In this document: positions 23,703-34,243 of the stretch, one piece after another
How the letters are laid out: each line of letters begins with the position of its first letter
How positions within the stretch are numbered: position 1 is the first letter of the stretch
Assembly: GCF_003324165.1 (NCBI RefSeq)
Contig: NW_025407840.1
Location: forward strand, 558,001-622,000
Direction: 5' to 3'
DNA from: Naegleria lovaniensis
Taxonomy: Eukaryota > Heterolobosea > Eutetramitea > Acrasida > Naegleriidae
Length of the DNA stretch: 64,000 bases
Translations under genes and position numbers: made by a program
Notes under the pieces: model-generated
What the model was told of the DNA's origin: nothing
The model's input: only the letters and a program-made list of their open reading frames with translations
Database searches by the model: none

Positions 23703-24671
23703 TCAGTTATTCAAAGTTAAAGCTAAAACTACACACAACGAGATCACGAATAACATAATTACAAATGCAAAAGCAACAACAACAAGTATCCAAATGCAAA
23801 CCATATTGTCCTCTTTTTGAGTGACTATCTTTTGCTGGCTCTTGGTTGGAAGTTCAGAGTTGATGTTTCTTGGTAAATATATTTCATCTTTGCTTGCTCG
23901 GTTTTTTCTTGGTAAAGATGTTTCATCTTTGCTAGCCAAATTTTTTCTCTAAATGGCCACATTGTCTGTTTTCACATATTTCTGAGGTCTTAGAGTATGA
24001 AGCAAGGCCTCAATTTTTTCATTATTAGGCTCATCAGACTCCACCAATGGAGTTGTTGCATTCACAATTTTCGTCAACTCTTCTCTTTGATTTGGTGTCA
24101 AGTCATCACGACTTTCAATAGTTGTCTGAGTCTTTTTGCGGATGATGTCAATAATACGTTTGATAATTTGATAGATCACTTTTGCTCCTTTTCCTCCTTC
24201 TTTGACCATTTTGAATTGTATCGCCTGCATTTCCAAGCCACCTTTCACAGTGTGGGTCAACGATTGTGGGTCAAGGTTGCCATTCATAACTACTAACACT
24301 CCAGGGAGTACTTGAATGGCTTTCAACATATGTTTGACTCCATCAGAGCCAAGAGTTTTGATGATGACCCATAAATTATCAAGAACTAAACACCGCAGTT
24401 CTTCATCTTCTACCAACATTTTAAATCCACTTTTAACACCTGAATCCAAAGCAGAAGTATCTGCTTTGTCAATGGTTTTCAATGTGCTTTCCACGATAGA
24501 AAGGTCTGGCAGAGAATTTGTTTCTACGAGTTTCGTATCACTCTTACCGGCAACGAATGAGAGAAGATGTGCCAATTCAATTGGGGAGGCGGACAATTTT
24601 TGGCTCACTAAATAGCCATCATAATTTGCGAAATTTTTCGCAAGCGAAAAACTCGATAGTAGAAGGCTCAT
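23703..24671 (-). CDS. Hypothetical C-tail-anchored protein, interrupted by an in-frame TAG
   Basis: The main part, 24671 to the TAG at 23949-23951, encodes about 240 helical residues without a known domain. The same frame continues beyond the TAG for about 80 codons to 23703 with a two-copy repeat (RKNLASKDETSLP then RKNRASKDEIYLP) and a final hydrophobic helix (MVCIWILVVVAFAFVIMLFV). Because the frame is shared and the product would be a tail-anchored membrane protein, I treat the parts as one gene. The alternatives are a pseudogene, stop readthrough, a 27-base intron, or a sequence error. A possible first exon at 24765-24721, with a 34-base intron, would add 15 residues before VLNTAMS. Function unknown. 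Confidence 0.45.
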
Positions 24672-24765
24672 GGCTGTGTTCAAAACCTGGACACTGGTGT
24701 TGCGTCAATAAATTGCTTACACCTATTATACTTGAAATCATGGTTCTTTTACATCCAATAGCCAT

Positions 24766-26664
24766 GAGTTTAAAATATAACGGGCTAAAAGTGACAAACA
24801 GAGATACGTGATTCTTCTTTTTTACTTTGAAAAAGCTTTGTCAAGCTCACGAACGCTTTTTCGCTGTGATGCAGGTTTTCCGGAAACTTTATTTTCTAAC
24901 AGTGAGTAGAGGGTATATGATAGGTACAATCGTGGAGTTTTGGTGCGTCCGGCAAATATGCAAAGGGACTAACGAGCGCTTGGTCTAGGTACCTCTATTT
25001 TGTACTTCACTTTTTTAGACGTGATTTTGCAGGGGCAACAAGAAACAAAAATGAAGCAAAGACTTGGCGAAAATCATTCTTATCAAGTTACATCATCATA
25101 CTCTTCGGAATTGACAACACCTCAACAAATAAGTATTTAGAAATTAAACAAGATGCCCTTGCCTGATGCGATGACTGTGGAATTATTGGATGAAGTTGCT
25201 TGAGAAACTGAAGCAAAAATCGTTTAGTCGAATAGTGGTTTGGACTTGTAATTGATAGTAATTTGTTGTAGTAGTGTTTGTTATTTACTTGATTTCAATT
25301 CAGAGTGATAGTAATTGAAATCGAATAATATCACTTGAAAATACAAGTGAAATGTGGTTAAATAGTATGCTTGACAATATGATGGTGATAACTGTTTCAC
25401 AGAATGAAATGCTATCGGATTGATATATTGATCATTCAAACAACAAATCATCAGCTTTATTCATTGGAATGATTGTTTCATGGAATGCGAGTTGCTTACT
25501 GTCCTCGGAAATCATTATTTCTTGTGAACATGTATAACTCTCCTCTCTCGTTCTTGTGATTAATTCTATCATCATCATAGGTTGTGATCTATGGTTGAAG
25601 TGTCTTGTGTGAGTGATTGAAGTCATGATGAATTATTGTTGTGGTATGTATGTTAATGAACACTTAAAAATGACTTATGGGCTCGCTTTCGATAAACAAA
25701 CGATTGTAATGTTGTTTTGTATATTGCGAAGAGTTTCTATGGCTATTGATGACGGATGTGATCACCATTTACAGAGTAACATCATGAATTTTATTGTGAT
25801 GAGATCATGTCATTCCGAGAGTGAGTTTGGAGTTAACATTACATGTCAACATATCCACCATGATGAGTGAAGTATATTCATACTCATTTCATTCACTGAT
25901 TCATCAGTTTATGGAAATGGTGTCTCACTCTTTAAATTCATTTTTCACATGACATTACAATACAAATTAATTTCAAGAATGTCACAGTGATTTTGTATGA
26001 TAGTATTTATTATGACATTGTTATTTTGAACTTTGTGGAATTTATTTATTTGAATTGATTTTATTGAGTGGCATCTTGGAAGTGCAGAAAACATTGTGAA
26101 TTAATTTTGGGAGAGTGAACTAAATGATAATTTCTATAATAGAGACAATAGCGTACAAAATATCGATGTGGTGTAGAGTAGAAAAAACGTGGCAAGCATA
26201 CCAAGTAATCCTTGTGTGATGAACAGAGCAAAAATGATGTTCGTCCTTGAATAATTTGTACATGATCGAAGCAACCAGTGGCTCGCACTAGCCTTCTTTC
26301 GTTGTGAGTCGTTTTTGAAAAAACACATCACGATGGTTGGTTGGGATGACTAATTAGTTTTTGAAATTGTATTTATACTCTCTCAATCTGTATATTTCAC
26401 AACATGCATTCCAAACATCAACAAATACAAAAATTAATTGTTGATGTTTGGAATGCATTTTGCGAAGTACATGTTTGGGGGTAACAATAATAGTCATGTC
26501 ACAATTTGTTGTGCATGACAGATACATAGTGTACATCATTTTTATCAAATTTTGGATTCGGAATTCCTTAAGTGAACTTTTCGTGAAATGTTTACCAATT
26601 GACAATTTAATTTTTTCGTTACGAACAATTTAACTCTCTTCAAGATTAAGCATGACGTGTTGAG
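24766..26664. other. Gene-poor stretch, 1.9 kb
   Basis: No reading frame here has a convincing domain or start context; the short frames at 25432-25870 and 26061-26633 lie on both strands and overlap. What does stand out is a set of inverted repeats (25291-25350 and 26404-26458, described separately). The stretch just before 26665 is probably the leader of the large ORF. Confidence 0.5.
26404..26458. repeat. Perfect 20-bp inverted repeat with 15-base loop
   Basis: The arm ATGCATTCCAAACATCAACA (26404-26423) is repeated as its exact reverse complement at 26439-26458, with an AT-rich loop between. It lies about 200 bases upstream of the 1152-residue ORF. It could form a strong hairpin or cruciform or mark the end of an element; no matching copy was seen after that ORF. 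Confidence 0.85.
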
Positions 26665-29600
26665 ATGGAAGAAATTGTCAAGCATGATATGTGGAATTCG
26701 CTAACTTTATTGTTACACCAACAAAAAATGACATTTTGTTCTTGTTGTGGAAAACAACACATATCTCTTGCAGGCAAAGCTCCCGAACAGTTTCGTTTAT
26801 GCCAAGCTGAAAAGCAAAGATCGGATCAGTGGTGTAACAACTGCTACAGGAGGTATAAGAATTACGTACAAGGATCAACAACAGCCACATCAAACGCATC
26901 ACCAACAACAACAAATACATTCGGTACACCATCACTTCAAAATCTTGACTATCATTCAGCCTATGATACAACGTTCTCACAACGAAACGCTACTCAAAAT
27001 TGTGAATTTAATCATGAAACAAACTCACAACGCTCATTATCATCTCCGATAACAATAGACTCTGAGTCACACAACTGTTCATCATCAAATTTCTTTGATA
27101 TGATTACTCCTCAACGATTTCTACTCACCAATATTTCTGATTACCCAACTATTGACAATAATTTATTACGAAACACTTTACTATATTCTGTTCCTTCATC
27201 TTGGAACAAACAAAGAAGCTCGTATTATTTATCGAAGACCACATTTGAATGTCCTGTAGTAATATATGATGTTAATTATACAGTTCTAGATAAGGTTGCG
27301 TTGTACAATTTATTAACTTCGCAAGGATGTACTATTTCGAAAGATGTGCATCAATGGTTGAGAGAAAAACTTGCTGAAGAAATTAATAATCGAATACACA
27401 CAGAAATTATCAAAGCTCAAATTTCAAAATATTCTAATAAGAATAATTATGCACAAGTTAGTATAATTAATCAAGAGACCATTAAGACGAACAACTCCAC
27501 ATCAAGTGTAGATCCAGGATCAACATCAAATACCATCCCACACAAAAAAACCTCTCGAAAAAAGAGCAAGAAAAAGAAATCTAAAACCAAAGAAAAAAAA
27601 TCAACGAAAGGGTTTATTAATTGTGACAAAGCCTTTGGTTTAGTGTGTGGAAAGTGTGATGGACAATTTTTGAAACGCAGGCCATTTCGACGAGCAATTA
27701 AAAATATTAAGGAAATGACTGCCCAAAATCAAAAACTCACTTCAGATAGACTTGTTACTGGTATTCAAGAGATATTGAAAAGCAATGGTCAAACTCTAGA
27801 CGACATTATTGACTATATATTTGAAAAAGATCCAGATTCTCTCTACAAAAGAATTGACTCCTATGTATCAAAAGGCCATACCAACTACACAAGACTAGCA
27901 CATCATTTTCAAACACTAGCATCACCTGAATTACAAGACAATTTATCACCTGAAGGTGCTGTGTACTTTACAGACACCAGATTGATGTCAGATCATCTTT
28001 TTTGCGAGCATTATCAATATCATGCATTGAATTTTATTGTCTGTACCAAAGAAAAGCTTAAAGAACAGCGTGATGAAATGAATGAATTAGTTCAACAAAT
28101 ATTTCACATGTCTCATGACAACAATTCTCTTCATGTAGACGTTTCGTGTTTACTGCATGAAGTAGTTGATCTTATAGTGAAGTTGGAAGGAAAAATTCCT
28201 GAAAAATTGGAACTGAAAAGTTTTTGGGATGGCCGTTCTACCAATGAAGTCATTCATGCATTTGTAATTCTTAACAATATTCTTTCTACACAATGCAGAT
28301 ACAATGCATTCATAACAGATATGTACAAAGGACAAGAAATTCATAAGAATGTTTCGAAATATTTTGATATAAGTTTTTCAATATTGAATGATTTGGTTGA
28401 ACACGGATTTATTTACACTTTTGAGGAAAATGGGGTGAAGAAAAGCGTAACTCTACCTGTTACAGTATATATATGTGCAGATTTGTCAGCATTATGGAAG
28501 CTCTGTGATGAAACATTTGTGTGCCCATATTGTGATTGTACTCATGAAAATTATAATACAATATTTGAATACAATCACTCTCTCGATTTTAATTGCAGAA
28601 ATATTATTCTAGAAAAATACCCAAAATTGATGGAACATGTTGTCATTGATGTACTTCATGCAAAGCTTCGAATTGTTGGGAATTTGTTGGCTAAATTAAT
28701 GTTGAAACTGTGTCCAGATGAATTAGAGGCAGTTAAAGATATAATTCGACAGTTCCCATCACTCTCAAAATTTGAATTTAAAGAAAAACCATTTTACAAG
28801 CAACAGCTGGCAATGGAAGCAAACAAAGTCTATCAACCACCTTACCTCAATGGAAAACAAGCGGACACCTTATTACTCAATTTTGAGAAAATTTTTTTGG
28901 AGGCCTTAAACAAAAGCAGCTTTGATTCACAAGATGTTGCAATTTGGTCAATGTTTCGATATATAATTTATGGATACATGGAGGCCCCTTCGCAATTACT
29001 TGCAAAGCAAAATATTGAGATAGATTTAATTCCAACGTTGAAAAAGTTAAATGAGATGCTTCGTTTACACTATCCCAATGAAAACTTTGGATATTATGTA
29101 CATATTGTTTTGAATCATTTGCCTTATTTATTGAAGAAATATGGCACCCTTACTCGTTTTATGAATCAAGGATGTGAAAGCGTTCACAGTTTAGGTCGAC
29201 TTATCAATGAAAGAAAATCGAATCACAAACCGAACGGTTCTCTTCCAGGGTTTGCTGAATGTGTTTTATTGCCATTAAGAGTGTTATATATGTCCACTCG
29301 AAGAGGAAGGGACTGGATAGGTAACAAACAAGAGGACAAATCAATTTCCAAAATTTGGCAAGAAATGCTCGAAACGTGGAAACAAGACATCGCTTCCATT
29401 GATATTAATGATGAGGCCTTAGAAAAACTCGATAAGACTGCTGAGGAAACATCATTGTCAAGCACTGTCGTCAAAAAGTGCGTGTGGGAAAAAGCAAAGA
29501 AGAAAACGAATTCCATTAAGAAGAAAATTCAACACCGTACAAGAATTTTTGAGAACGGATCAAATGCGAAAGTATCGTCGCCTCCTGACAATTCCATTAA

Positions 29601-30123
29601 GGCCTGTATGCGATGTCAGAAACAACATGCCAAATGTGATCACAAATCTCCTTGCTCTAATTGTTTGAAAATTGATGCTCAATGTGTTTATGAGCCACCA
29701 AAGAAGAGAGGAAGAAAGCAGAAATCAATATCTGCTCAGAAAACAATCAAAACTACTGAACAAAGACAAACGTTCAGCAGGAAACCATATGCAGAAACAT
29801 ATGAATCCGAGATTGAATTTTGTGATGCATTGGATGATGATTTTTTCTTAATACCAAACGACTCGCATGTTTTGGAGAATGATGTAGACATGGAAGATGT
29901 TTTTCGGATGTTTGAGGATACTCAAGCTCAAGAGGAGATTTTAAGCGATGCTGATATGGAAGATGTTTTCAGGGAACTTGTAGATACTTCTCATGCTCAA
30001 GAAGAGAGTTTCGAACATGGTAATGCAGAAATGGAAGAAGATTCTGACGAGATTGTGGATAGTAGCGAAGTTGATGTTGATGATGAAGTGGAATTCCTCT
30101 CTGATTTCGAATATTCGGAATGA
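26665..30123 (+). CDS. Large intronless protein with Zn2Cys6 cluster, transposase-like core
   Basis: A single 1152-codon frame. The N-terminus has paired Cys motifs (FCSCCGK near residue 24 and WCNNCYRRY near 57) that may bind zinc. Residues about 290-320 are a long Lys-rich run. The middle carries VYICADLSALWKL, a CPYCDC knuckle, VVIDVLHAKLRIVGNLL and GCESVHSLGRL. That order of an Asp, a Cys-x2-Cys insert, an Asp/His and a Glu resembles the RNase-H-like core of uncharacterised transposon-derived proteins. Near residue 977 a complete fungal-type Zn2Cys6 cluster (C-x2-C-x6-C-x5-C-x2-C-x6-C) is followed by a basic KKRGRKQK patch. The last 120 residues are acidic with a repeated MEDVFR motif. 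It may be a domesticated or resident transposase that became a DNA-binding regulator; no flanking terminal repeats were found. Confidence 0.6.
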   Translation: MEEIVKHDMWNSLTLLLHQQKMTFCSCCGKQHISLAGKAPEQFRLCQAEKQRSDQWCNNCYRRYKNYVQGSTTATSNASPTTTNTFGTPSLQNLDYHSAYDTTFSQRNATQNCEFNHETNSQRSLSSPITIDSESHNCSSSNFFDMITPQRFLLTNISDYPTIDNNLLRNTLLYSVPSSWNKQRSSYYLSKTTFECPVVIYDVNYTVLDKVALYNLLTSQGCTISKDVHQWLREKLAEEINNRIHTEIIKAQISKYSNKNNYAQVSIINQETIKTNNSTSSVDPGSTSNTIPHKKTSRKKSKKKKSKTKEKKSTKGFINCDKAFGLVCGKCDGQFLKRRPFRRAIKNIKEMTAQNQKLTSDRLVTGIQEILKSNGQTLDDIIDYIFEKDPDSLYKRIDSYVSKGHTNYTRLAHHFQTLASPELQDNLSPEGAVYFTDTRLMSDHLFCEHYQYHALNFIVCTKEKLKEQRDEMNELVQQIFHMSHDNNSLHVDVSCLLHEVVDLIVKLEGKIPEKLELKSFWDGRSTNEVIHAFVILNNILSTQCRYNAFITDMYKGQEIHKNVSKYFDISFSILNDLVEHGFIYTFEENGVKKSVTLPVTVYICADLSALWKLCDETFVCPYCDCTHENYNTIFEYNHSLDFNCRNIILEKYPKLMEHVVIDVLHAKLRIVGNLLAKLMLKLCPDELEAVKDIIRQFPSLSKFEFKEKPFYKQQLAMEANKVYQPPYLNGKQADTLLLNFEKIFLEALNKSSFDSQDVAIWSMFRYIIYGYMEAPSQLLAKQNIEIDLIPTLKKLNEMLRLHYPNENFGYYVHIVLNHLPYLLKKYGTLTRFMNQGCESVHSLGRLINERKSNHKPNGSLPGFAECVLLPLRVLYMSTRRGRDWIGNKQEDKSISKIWQEMLETWKQDIASIDINDEALEKLDKTAEETSLSSTVVKKCVWEKAKKKTNSIKKKIQHRTRIFENGSNAKVSSPPDNSIKACMRCQKQHAKCDHKSPCSNCLKIDAQCVYEPPKKRGRKQKSISAQKTIKTTEQRQTFSRKPYAETYESEIEFCDALDDDFFLIPNDSHVLENDVDMEDVFRMFEDTQAQEEILSDADMEDVFRELVDTSHAQEESFEHGNAEMEEDSDEIVDSSEVDVDDEVEFLSDFEYSE

Positions 30124-30269
30124 ATGAATCACAACATGATGATTTGACAACCTTCTCTCCTTCAGATGTTCTGATATGATTGTAACCTTAACACATTAAT
30201 GTAAGTATGGTTCTTGTTTAATTAATATTGACGTCAATAACAGATTGTTTCAACTCAAACTCTGGTAAA

Positions 30270-31129
30270 TTAAGTAGTCTTGGTCCACCTTCCAGACATT
30301 CCGTCACGATCAATCCACATGACATAATTAACCATTTCCCAGTTGCAATATACTCTGTTGTCATAATCATTGACAACAATGGTCAAGCTGGTATATTCTG
30401 ATTTTTGAAAGGTTGGTTGTTTCTCTGTAGGAAAATGCAAATTCATGTACCAAAAGGAATCATTACCGAGCTTGGGTAAGCCAGTTTCGGACATGAAGCT
30501 GTATTTGAATACTCGTACAGGAACCTCTTCACGATTGATATTAATGCTTGTTTCAACAACCTCCTTCTTACATTGATAATTACGACACAAAATCCAATCC
30601 AAAACAGCATATGGAAATCTTCCAAGATTCAAACTTGAACCAAATTTCATACCACCTGGTTGTAAATTAGCCTTCAAAGTAGCATAGGCTTCAGCACAAA
30701 ATTCATTCCATCTCCTCTCAAGATACAACATCATGTCACAGAATGACATGAATGGTTTTTGCAAATTCTGGTTCACTCTCTCCAAACATTTCCAAAACTC
30801 CTCACGTGGAACAGGGTTGGCCACAAAATTCACAATTATATCTACTCGTTTTTGATGAGCCTCGACAGTTTTCACCCAACGACGTTTACGAAACTTGCCA
30901 ACAATTCCGATACGGGTGGTTTTAGTGATTCCTCGTGTAGATCCTGTATGAACTCCGATAAGGTATGTATACTTCAATTGTTTGTCAATATGCAGCAATA
31001 CTTACTTTTAGAAACGTCATCCTTTAGCTTTTGCTTCTTTGATGGTTGAGTGAAGTAAGTGTTGTTGTAATGGATGAACTTCTTTGTTTCATTGTGAACC
31101 TTAACCGTCTTACTGTATTGGATGACCAT
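30270..31129 (-). CDS. Hypothetical protein, 265 aa, basic N-terminus
   Basis: Two exons, 31129-31006 and 30943-30270, with a 62-base phase-1 intron. The splice gives DDVSKRSTRGITKTTRIGIVGKFRKRRWVKTVEAHQ. The short stretch KTTRIGIVGKF...VKTVEAHQ resembles the start of ribosomal protein eL43 (L37a). However, the Cys2-Cys2 zinc ribbon that should follow is absent, and the remaining 190 residues (LERRWNEFCAEAY, SFWYMNLHFPTEKQ) match nothing I know. The resemblance may be chance. It could be a lineage-specific RNA-binding protein. The start ATG at 31129 is the first in the first exon. Confidence 0.6.
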
Positions 31130-31572
31130 GTTGCGTGATGTATCTAAGTTGTTGTAGGGATGAATGATGATGATGATGTTTACAAGTACAACTATTATTA
31201 AATGATAATATCAATCAACATACAGTTGAAAAGGTGATGATTGTGACATTAACATGATGAAAAACTTACAGGGAAGAAATGTGGTCGGGATGTGTGATGA
31301 TAATAATTAATATTTTGCAGACGAGGTGATGAACAATTATTTTACACTATCACTAAGATCTTGCATTGATAAAGGAGATATAGTGGCGTGATGATCAGTA
31401 ATCACTTACATTGGAGATGTGTATTTCTAGGTTTGTGTTGTCGTGTTTTTTTGTTGTTTGCTTTGCTGAACATTTTCGCTTGCGGAGTATGTGGTAGCTA
31501 TTTAATTGTCCTGCCTCTGCATTGGCTCCGCTTCGACTGACATTTTTTGTTGTTGATTAAAACCAGGAAAAA
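31130..31572. other. Intergenic between divergent genes, no gene seen
   Basis: 443 bases separate the divergent starts at 31129 (minus) and 31573 (plus), so promoters of both genes should lie here. Trinucleotide ATG/TGA-rich runs are visible; no clear TATA-like or other element could be assigned. Confidence 0.45.
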
Positions 31573-33273
31573 ATGAATTTGTTCCGCTGTTTCTTTCCCA
31601 TCAAAGAGTATCTTGAAGTGCCCGAAAACCGCAACCACTCTTTCATTGATGCAAACATCATCACTTATCACATTATTCCATATTTAAATCAATATGACGT
31701 TATCAGATTTGCTGGAGTTTGTTCATCATGGAGAAGCATTGTCAAGTCATCTCGGCATGATCTTACTTTTCGACTAATATTCGAGCGGTTTGGTTTGTCT
31801 AAACGAAAACTACCAAACAAATTCGGAGATGTGTTCCTATTGTTCGACAAAGTGTATATTGGGAGCTTTACGGTTAACAAATCTCATCTTTACTCTATAT
31901 TTACATCGCCTAAAATAGCAACATTGACATTAAATAATATATCAACTATTCAATTCATTTCCAATGCATCGCTAACAGAACTCAATGTAATCAACGTTAA
32001 ACTATCTTCGAATGACGTAAAAGCTATCTCAAAACATTTTCCTTCCCTAAAATCCTTAAAGCTTGAACATAATAATTGCAATGGTGAAAAGTTGATCAAA
32101 ATAATTTTACAAACTCCATTATCAGAAAAACTAGAATCATTAATCATATCAAGCAAGCGATTCACAAGTAAGGGTATCAATAATTTATTTCAGCCCAATG
32201 TATGTCTTTCAAATTTGAAAGTACTTTCACTTAATCTCACGGATCAATATTCCGACATGGAAATCGTAAGCATAAACAATTTCGACTCTTCAAGATTTCC
32301 AAAATTGCATAGCCTTGAACTTGTGAACATTGACTTGGACATAATGAGCTTAAAAGGAATACTTAATAGTGGAATTCAATTTTATACTCTAAAATTATTC
32401 TTTACTGAAAGATTTGCCTTGTTTTCACAAAATGGATCTCAGTTTTCCTTAATTGACAAAATCCCATCACTCCACGAAATAAGTATTCAATTATCCTCCA
32501 TTAATAGCTTCTGTTCCAAAGCTTCTGAAAACACTAAACATCAGATTACTGATCATGTTTTGCGGTATCTTACTTCCTATAACACACAACATCTATGTCT
32601 ACCATATTGCAACAGCAGCCATATTGTGAACATATGTGATAGTATAGACGATTTAAAGACTTTTATGGTGTGTGATGGAAATATTGACACGAATTCGCTT
32701 GAATTGTTTTGTGATAAATTTTCAACTCTGACTACTCTCGATATGAGAGAATGTAATATTGGATCAGGTGTCAAACATATTACTAAGTTGAAACACCTGA
32801 CGACTTTACACATTGGTACTTGGGATATTAGTTCTGAAGGAGCAAAATATATATTTATGATGGAAACTCTTACAGATCTTTCTTTAATTAATTACCAAAT
32901 TAGTAATACTGACCTAAAACATTTTGCAAAAGGAAAATTAAGAAATCTAAAGATTCTTTGTTTAACTAGAAGAATATCCAGTGATGGTATAGGTATTTTT
33001 GCTACAACGTATTTACCGCATGCATTGGAGCTCTATCTCGAAGAAGCAACAGATAAAGCTATGGAATTTCTTTCAAATGGAAATCTTCGTATTCATGATC
33101 TCACATTATGGAGATCTCATCTCAATAACAATGGCATTAAGTTTGCACTTCAAATTAAATCAATAGAAAAGCTTGAAATATGGACTAACAACAAAACGAT
33201 CCCACAATCCGACAAGGATGAGATTAGAAAAATGGCCAAAGAAAAACATGTGAAATTGAGTATTAATTGGTGA
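31573..33273 (+). CDS. F-box/leucine-rich-repeat protein
   Basis: Single exon of 566 residues starting at an ATG in a GAAAAAATG context. Residues about 23-62 (ANIITYHIIPYLNQYDVIRFAGVCSSWRSIV) form an F-box. The rest is a series of irregular leucine-rich repeats (LTELNVINVKL, LKSLKLEHNNCNG, LKVLSLNLTD, LTTLDMRECNIGSG, LTTLHIGTWDISSEGAKYI, LRNLKILCLT) of the RI-like or cysteine-containing type. By family knowledge the F-box would bind Skp1 in an SCF ubiquitin ligase and the repeats would choose the substrate. It is unrelated in sequence to the tandem F-box-like array at 16.5-22.4 kb. No membrane segment. Confidence 0.8.
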   Translation: MNLFRCFFPIKEYLEVPENRNHSFIDANIITYHIIPYLNQYDVIRFAGVCSSWRSIVKSSRHDLTFRLIFERFGLSKRKLPNKFGDVFLLFDKVYIGSFTVNKSHLYSIFTSPKIATLTLNNISTIQFISNASLTELNVINVKLSSNDVKAISKHFPSLKSLKLEHNNCNGEKLIKIILQTPLSEKLESLIISSKRFTSKGINNLFQPNVCLSNLKVLSLNLTDQYSDMEIVSINNFDSSRFPKLHSLELVNIDLDIMSLKGILNSGIQFYTLKLFFTERFALFSQNGSQFSLIDKIPSLHEISIQLSSINSFCSKASENTKHQITDHVLRYLTSYNTQHLCLPYCNSSHIVNICDSIDDLKTFMVCDGNIDTNSLELFCDKFSTLTTLDMRECNIGSGVKHITKLKHLTTLHIGTWDISSEGAKYIFMMETLTDLSLINYQISNTDLKHFAKGKLRNLKILCLTRRISSDGIGIFATTYLPHALELYLEEATDKAMEFLSNGNLRIHDLTLWRSHLNNNGIKFALQIKSIEKLEIWTNNKTIPQSDKDEIRKMAKEKHVKLSINW

Positions 33274-34243
33274 TGAGGGCCCTGACAAATCCGCAGCCAG
33301 AGCCCACGCATCCTCAGCCGATCATGCAACTTCAGGATTCGATTGATCCTGATCCAAAAATAAAAATCCAGAAATCGCTGGAGCGGATCCTCCGCTTTTC
33401 CTCTTAAAGTTGGAACAAATCGAAGTCGATGTTTTGTTGTCTTTGGAAGAAGACCGTTAGCACAACAATTCATGAGGCCTTGCAACATCACCAGAAGAGA
33501 CAGCCAATAAACATTGACCCAGCATTATTTCATCAGCATTGAATTTGTCCCAAAGTCACTTTACACCAAGACTTGTTCCGGTCCGAAGAAAACAAACAGC
33601 AAAAAGACCATCCTTATAATCATTAAAGACCAACAATTTAACAAACGACAGTCTTTGGTCTGTGAATACTTCTTGAAACTTGTCGCGAGTTCGACCGTTT
33701 CTACAAAACAAAACACCACCTAATCATTACTCTTTACTTGAAATCGACGAACAACCAAACCACTTGGTGGAGGAAGATCAATTACAGTTGTCGAATAACG
33801 AATTCATTAAAACGAAAGTTTTTATTGCAAAATCCTGATTTTTGGATTGAATCGGATCCACCGCCCTGCAGCCGTTTGAAAAATGAGAGCAGCTGGATCC
33901 GGTGCCACTGCGTGCAAGCAATTACGTGTAAAGAAAAACATGCGAAATTTAATATTAATCGGCAAAAAGGTTCGCAATTTGTTCTCTTGGTAGAGGTTTG
34001 GATCTCAAAAATAGCTTCTCGTATCTAGATTTTTTAACGCATTCTAAAACAACCCAAGAACTCTTTTTTCTTGCAAGGTTGGTTGAACATGAAGAAGCAC
34101 CGGCAAAATACATCATTATCGCATACACGCTCAACGACGAGTATGCAGATTAGATAACGAAATTAAGACAATATCTGATACAGACACCTTTGAATTTAAA
34201 ATAAATTAATGTTATGTTGTTACAAGTAGAACCCTTGTCAAAA
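33274..34243 (+). pseudogene. Decayed coding relics of unknown family
   Basis: Several stretches have coding character in changing plus-strand frames. They include LKLEQIEVDVLLSLEEDR near 33402-33455, IHEALQHHQKRQPINIDPALFHQH near 33469-33540, LLEIDEQPNHLVEEDQLQLSNNEF near 33736-33807 and LVEHEEAPAKYIIIAYTLNDEYAD near 34081-34155. Each is soon ended by stops or frame changes, and no single start is evident. Parts are more GC-rich than the neighbours (GGATCC-containing segments near 33390 and 33850). A 33-base segment at 33930-33962 matches the 3' end of the upstream F-box/LRR gene (33238-33270) at 29 positions. I read the region as the remains of at least one gene; the family is unknown. Confidence 0.4.

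Noticed and set aside
24687-24720. A 34-base intron giving a longer N-terminus for the gene at 23703-24671
   Set aside because: GT-AG ends and frame fit, but it is shorter than every other intron in the window, so it is only mentioned as an alternative.
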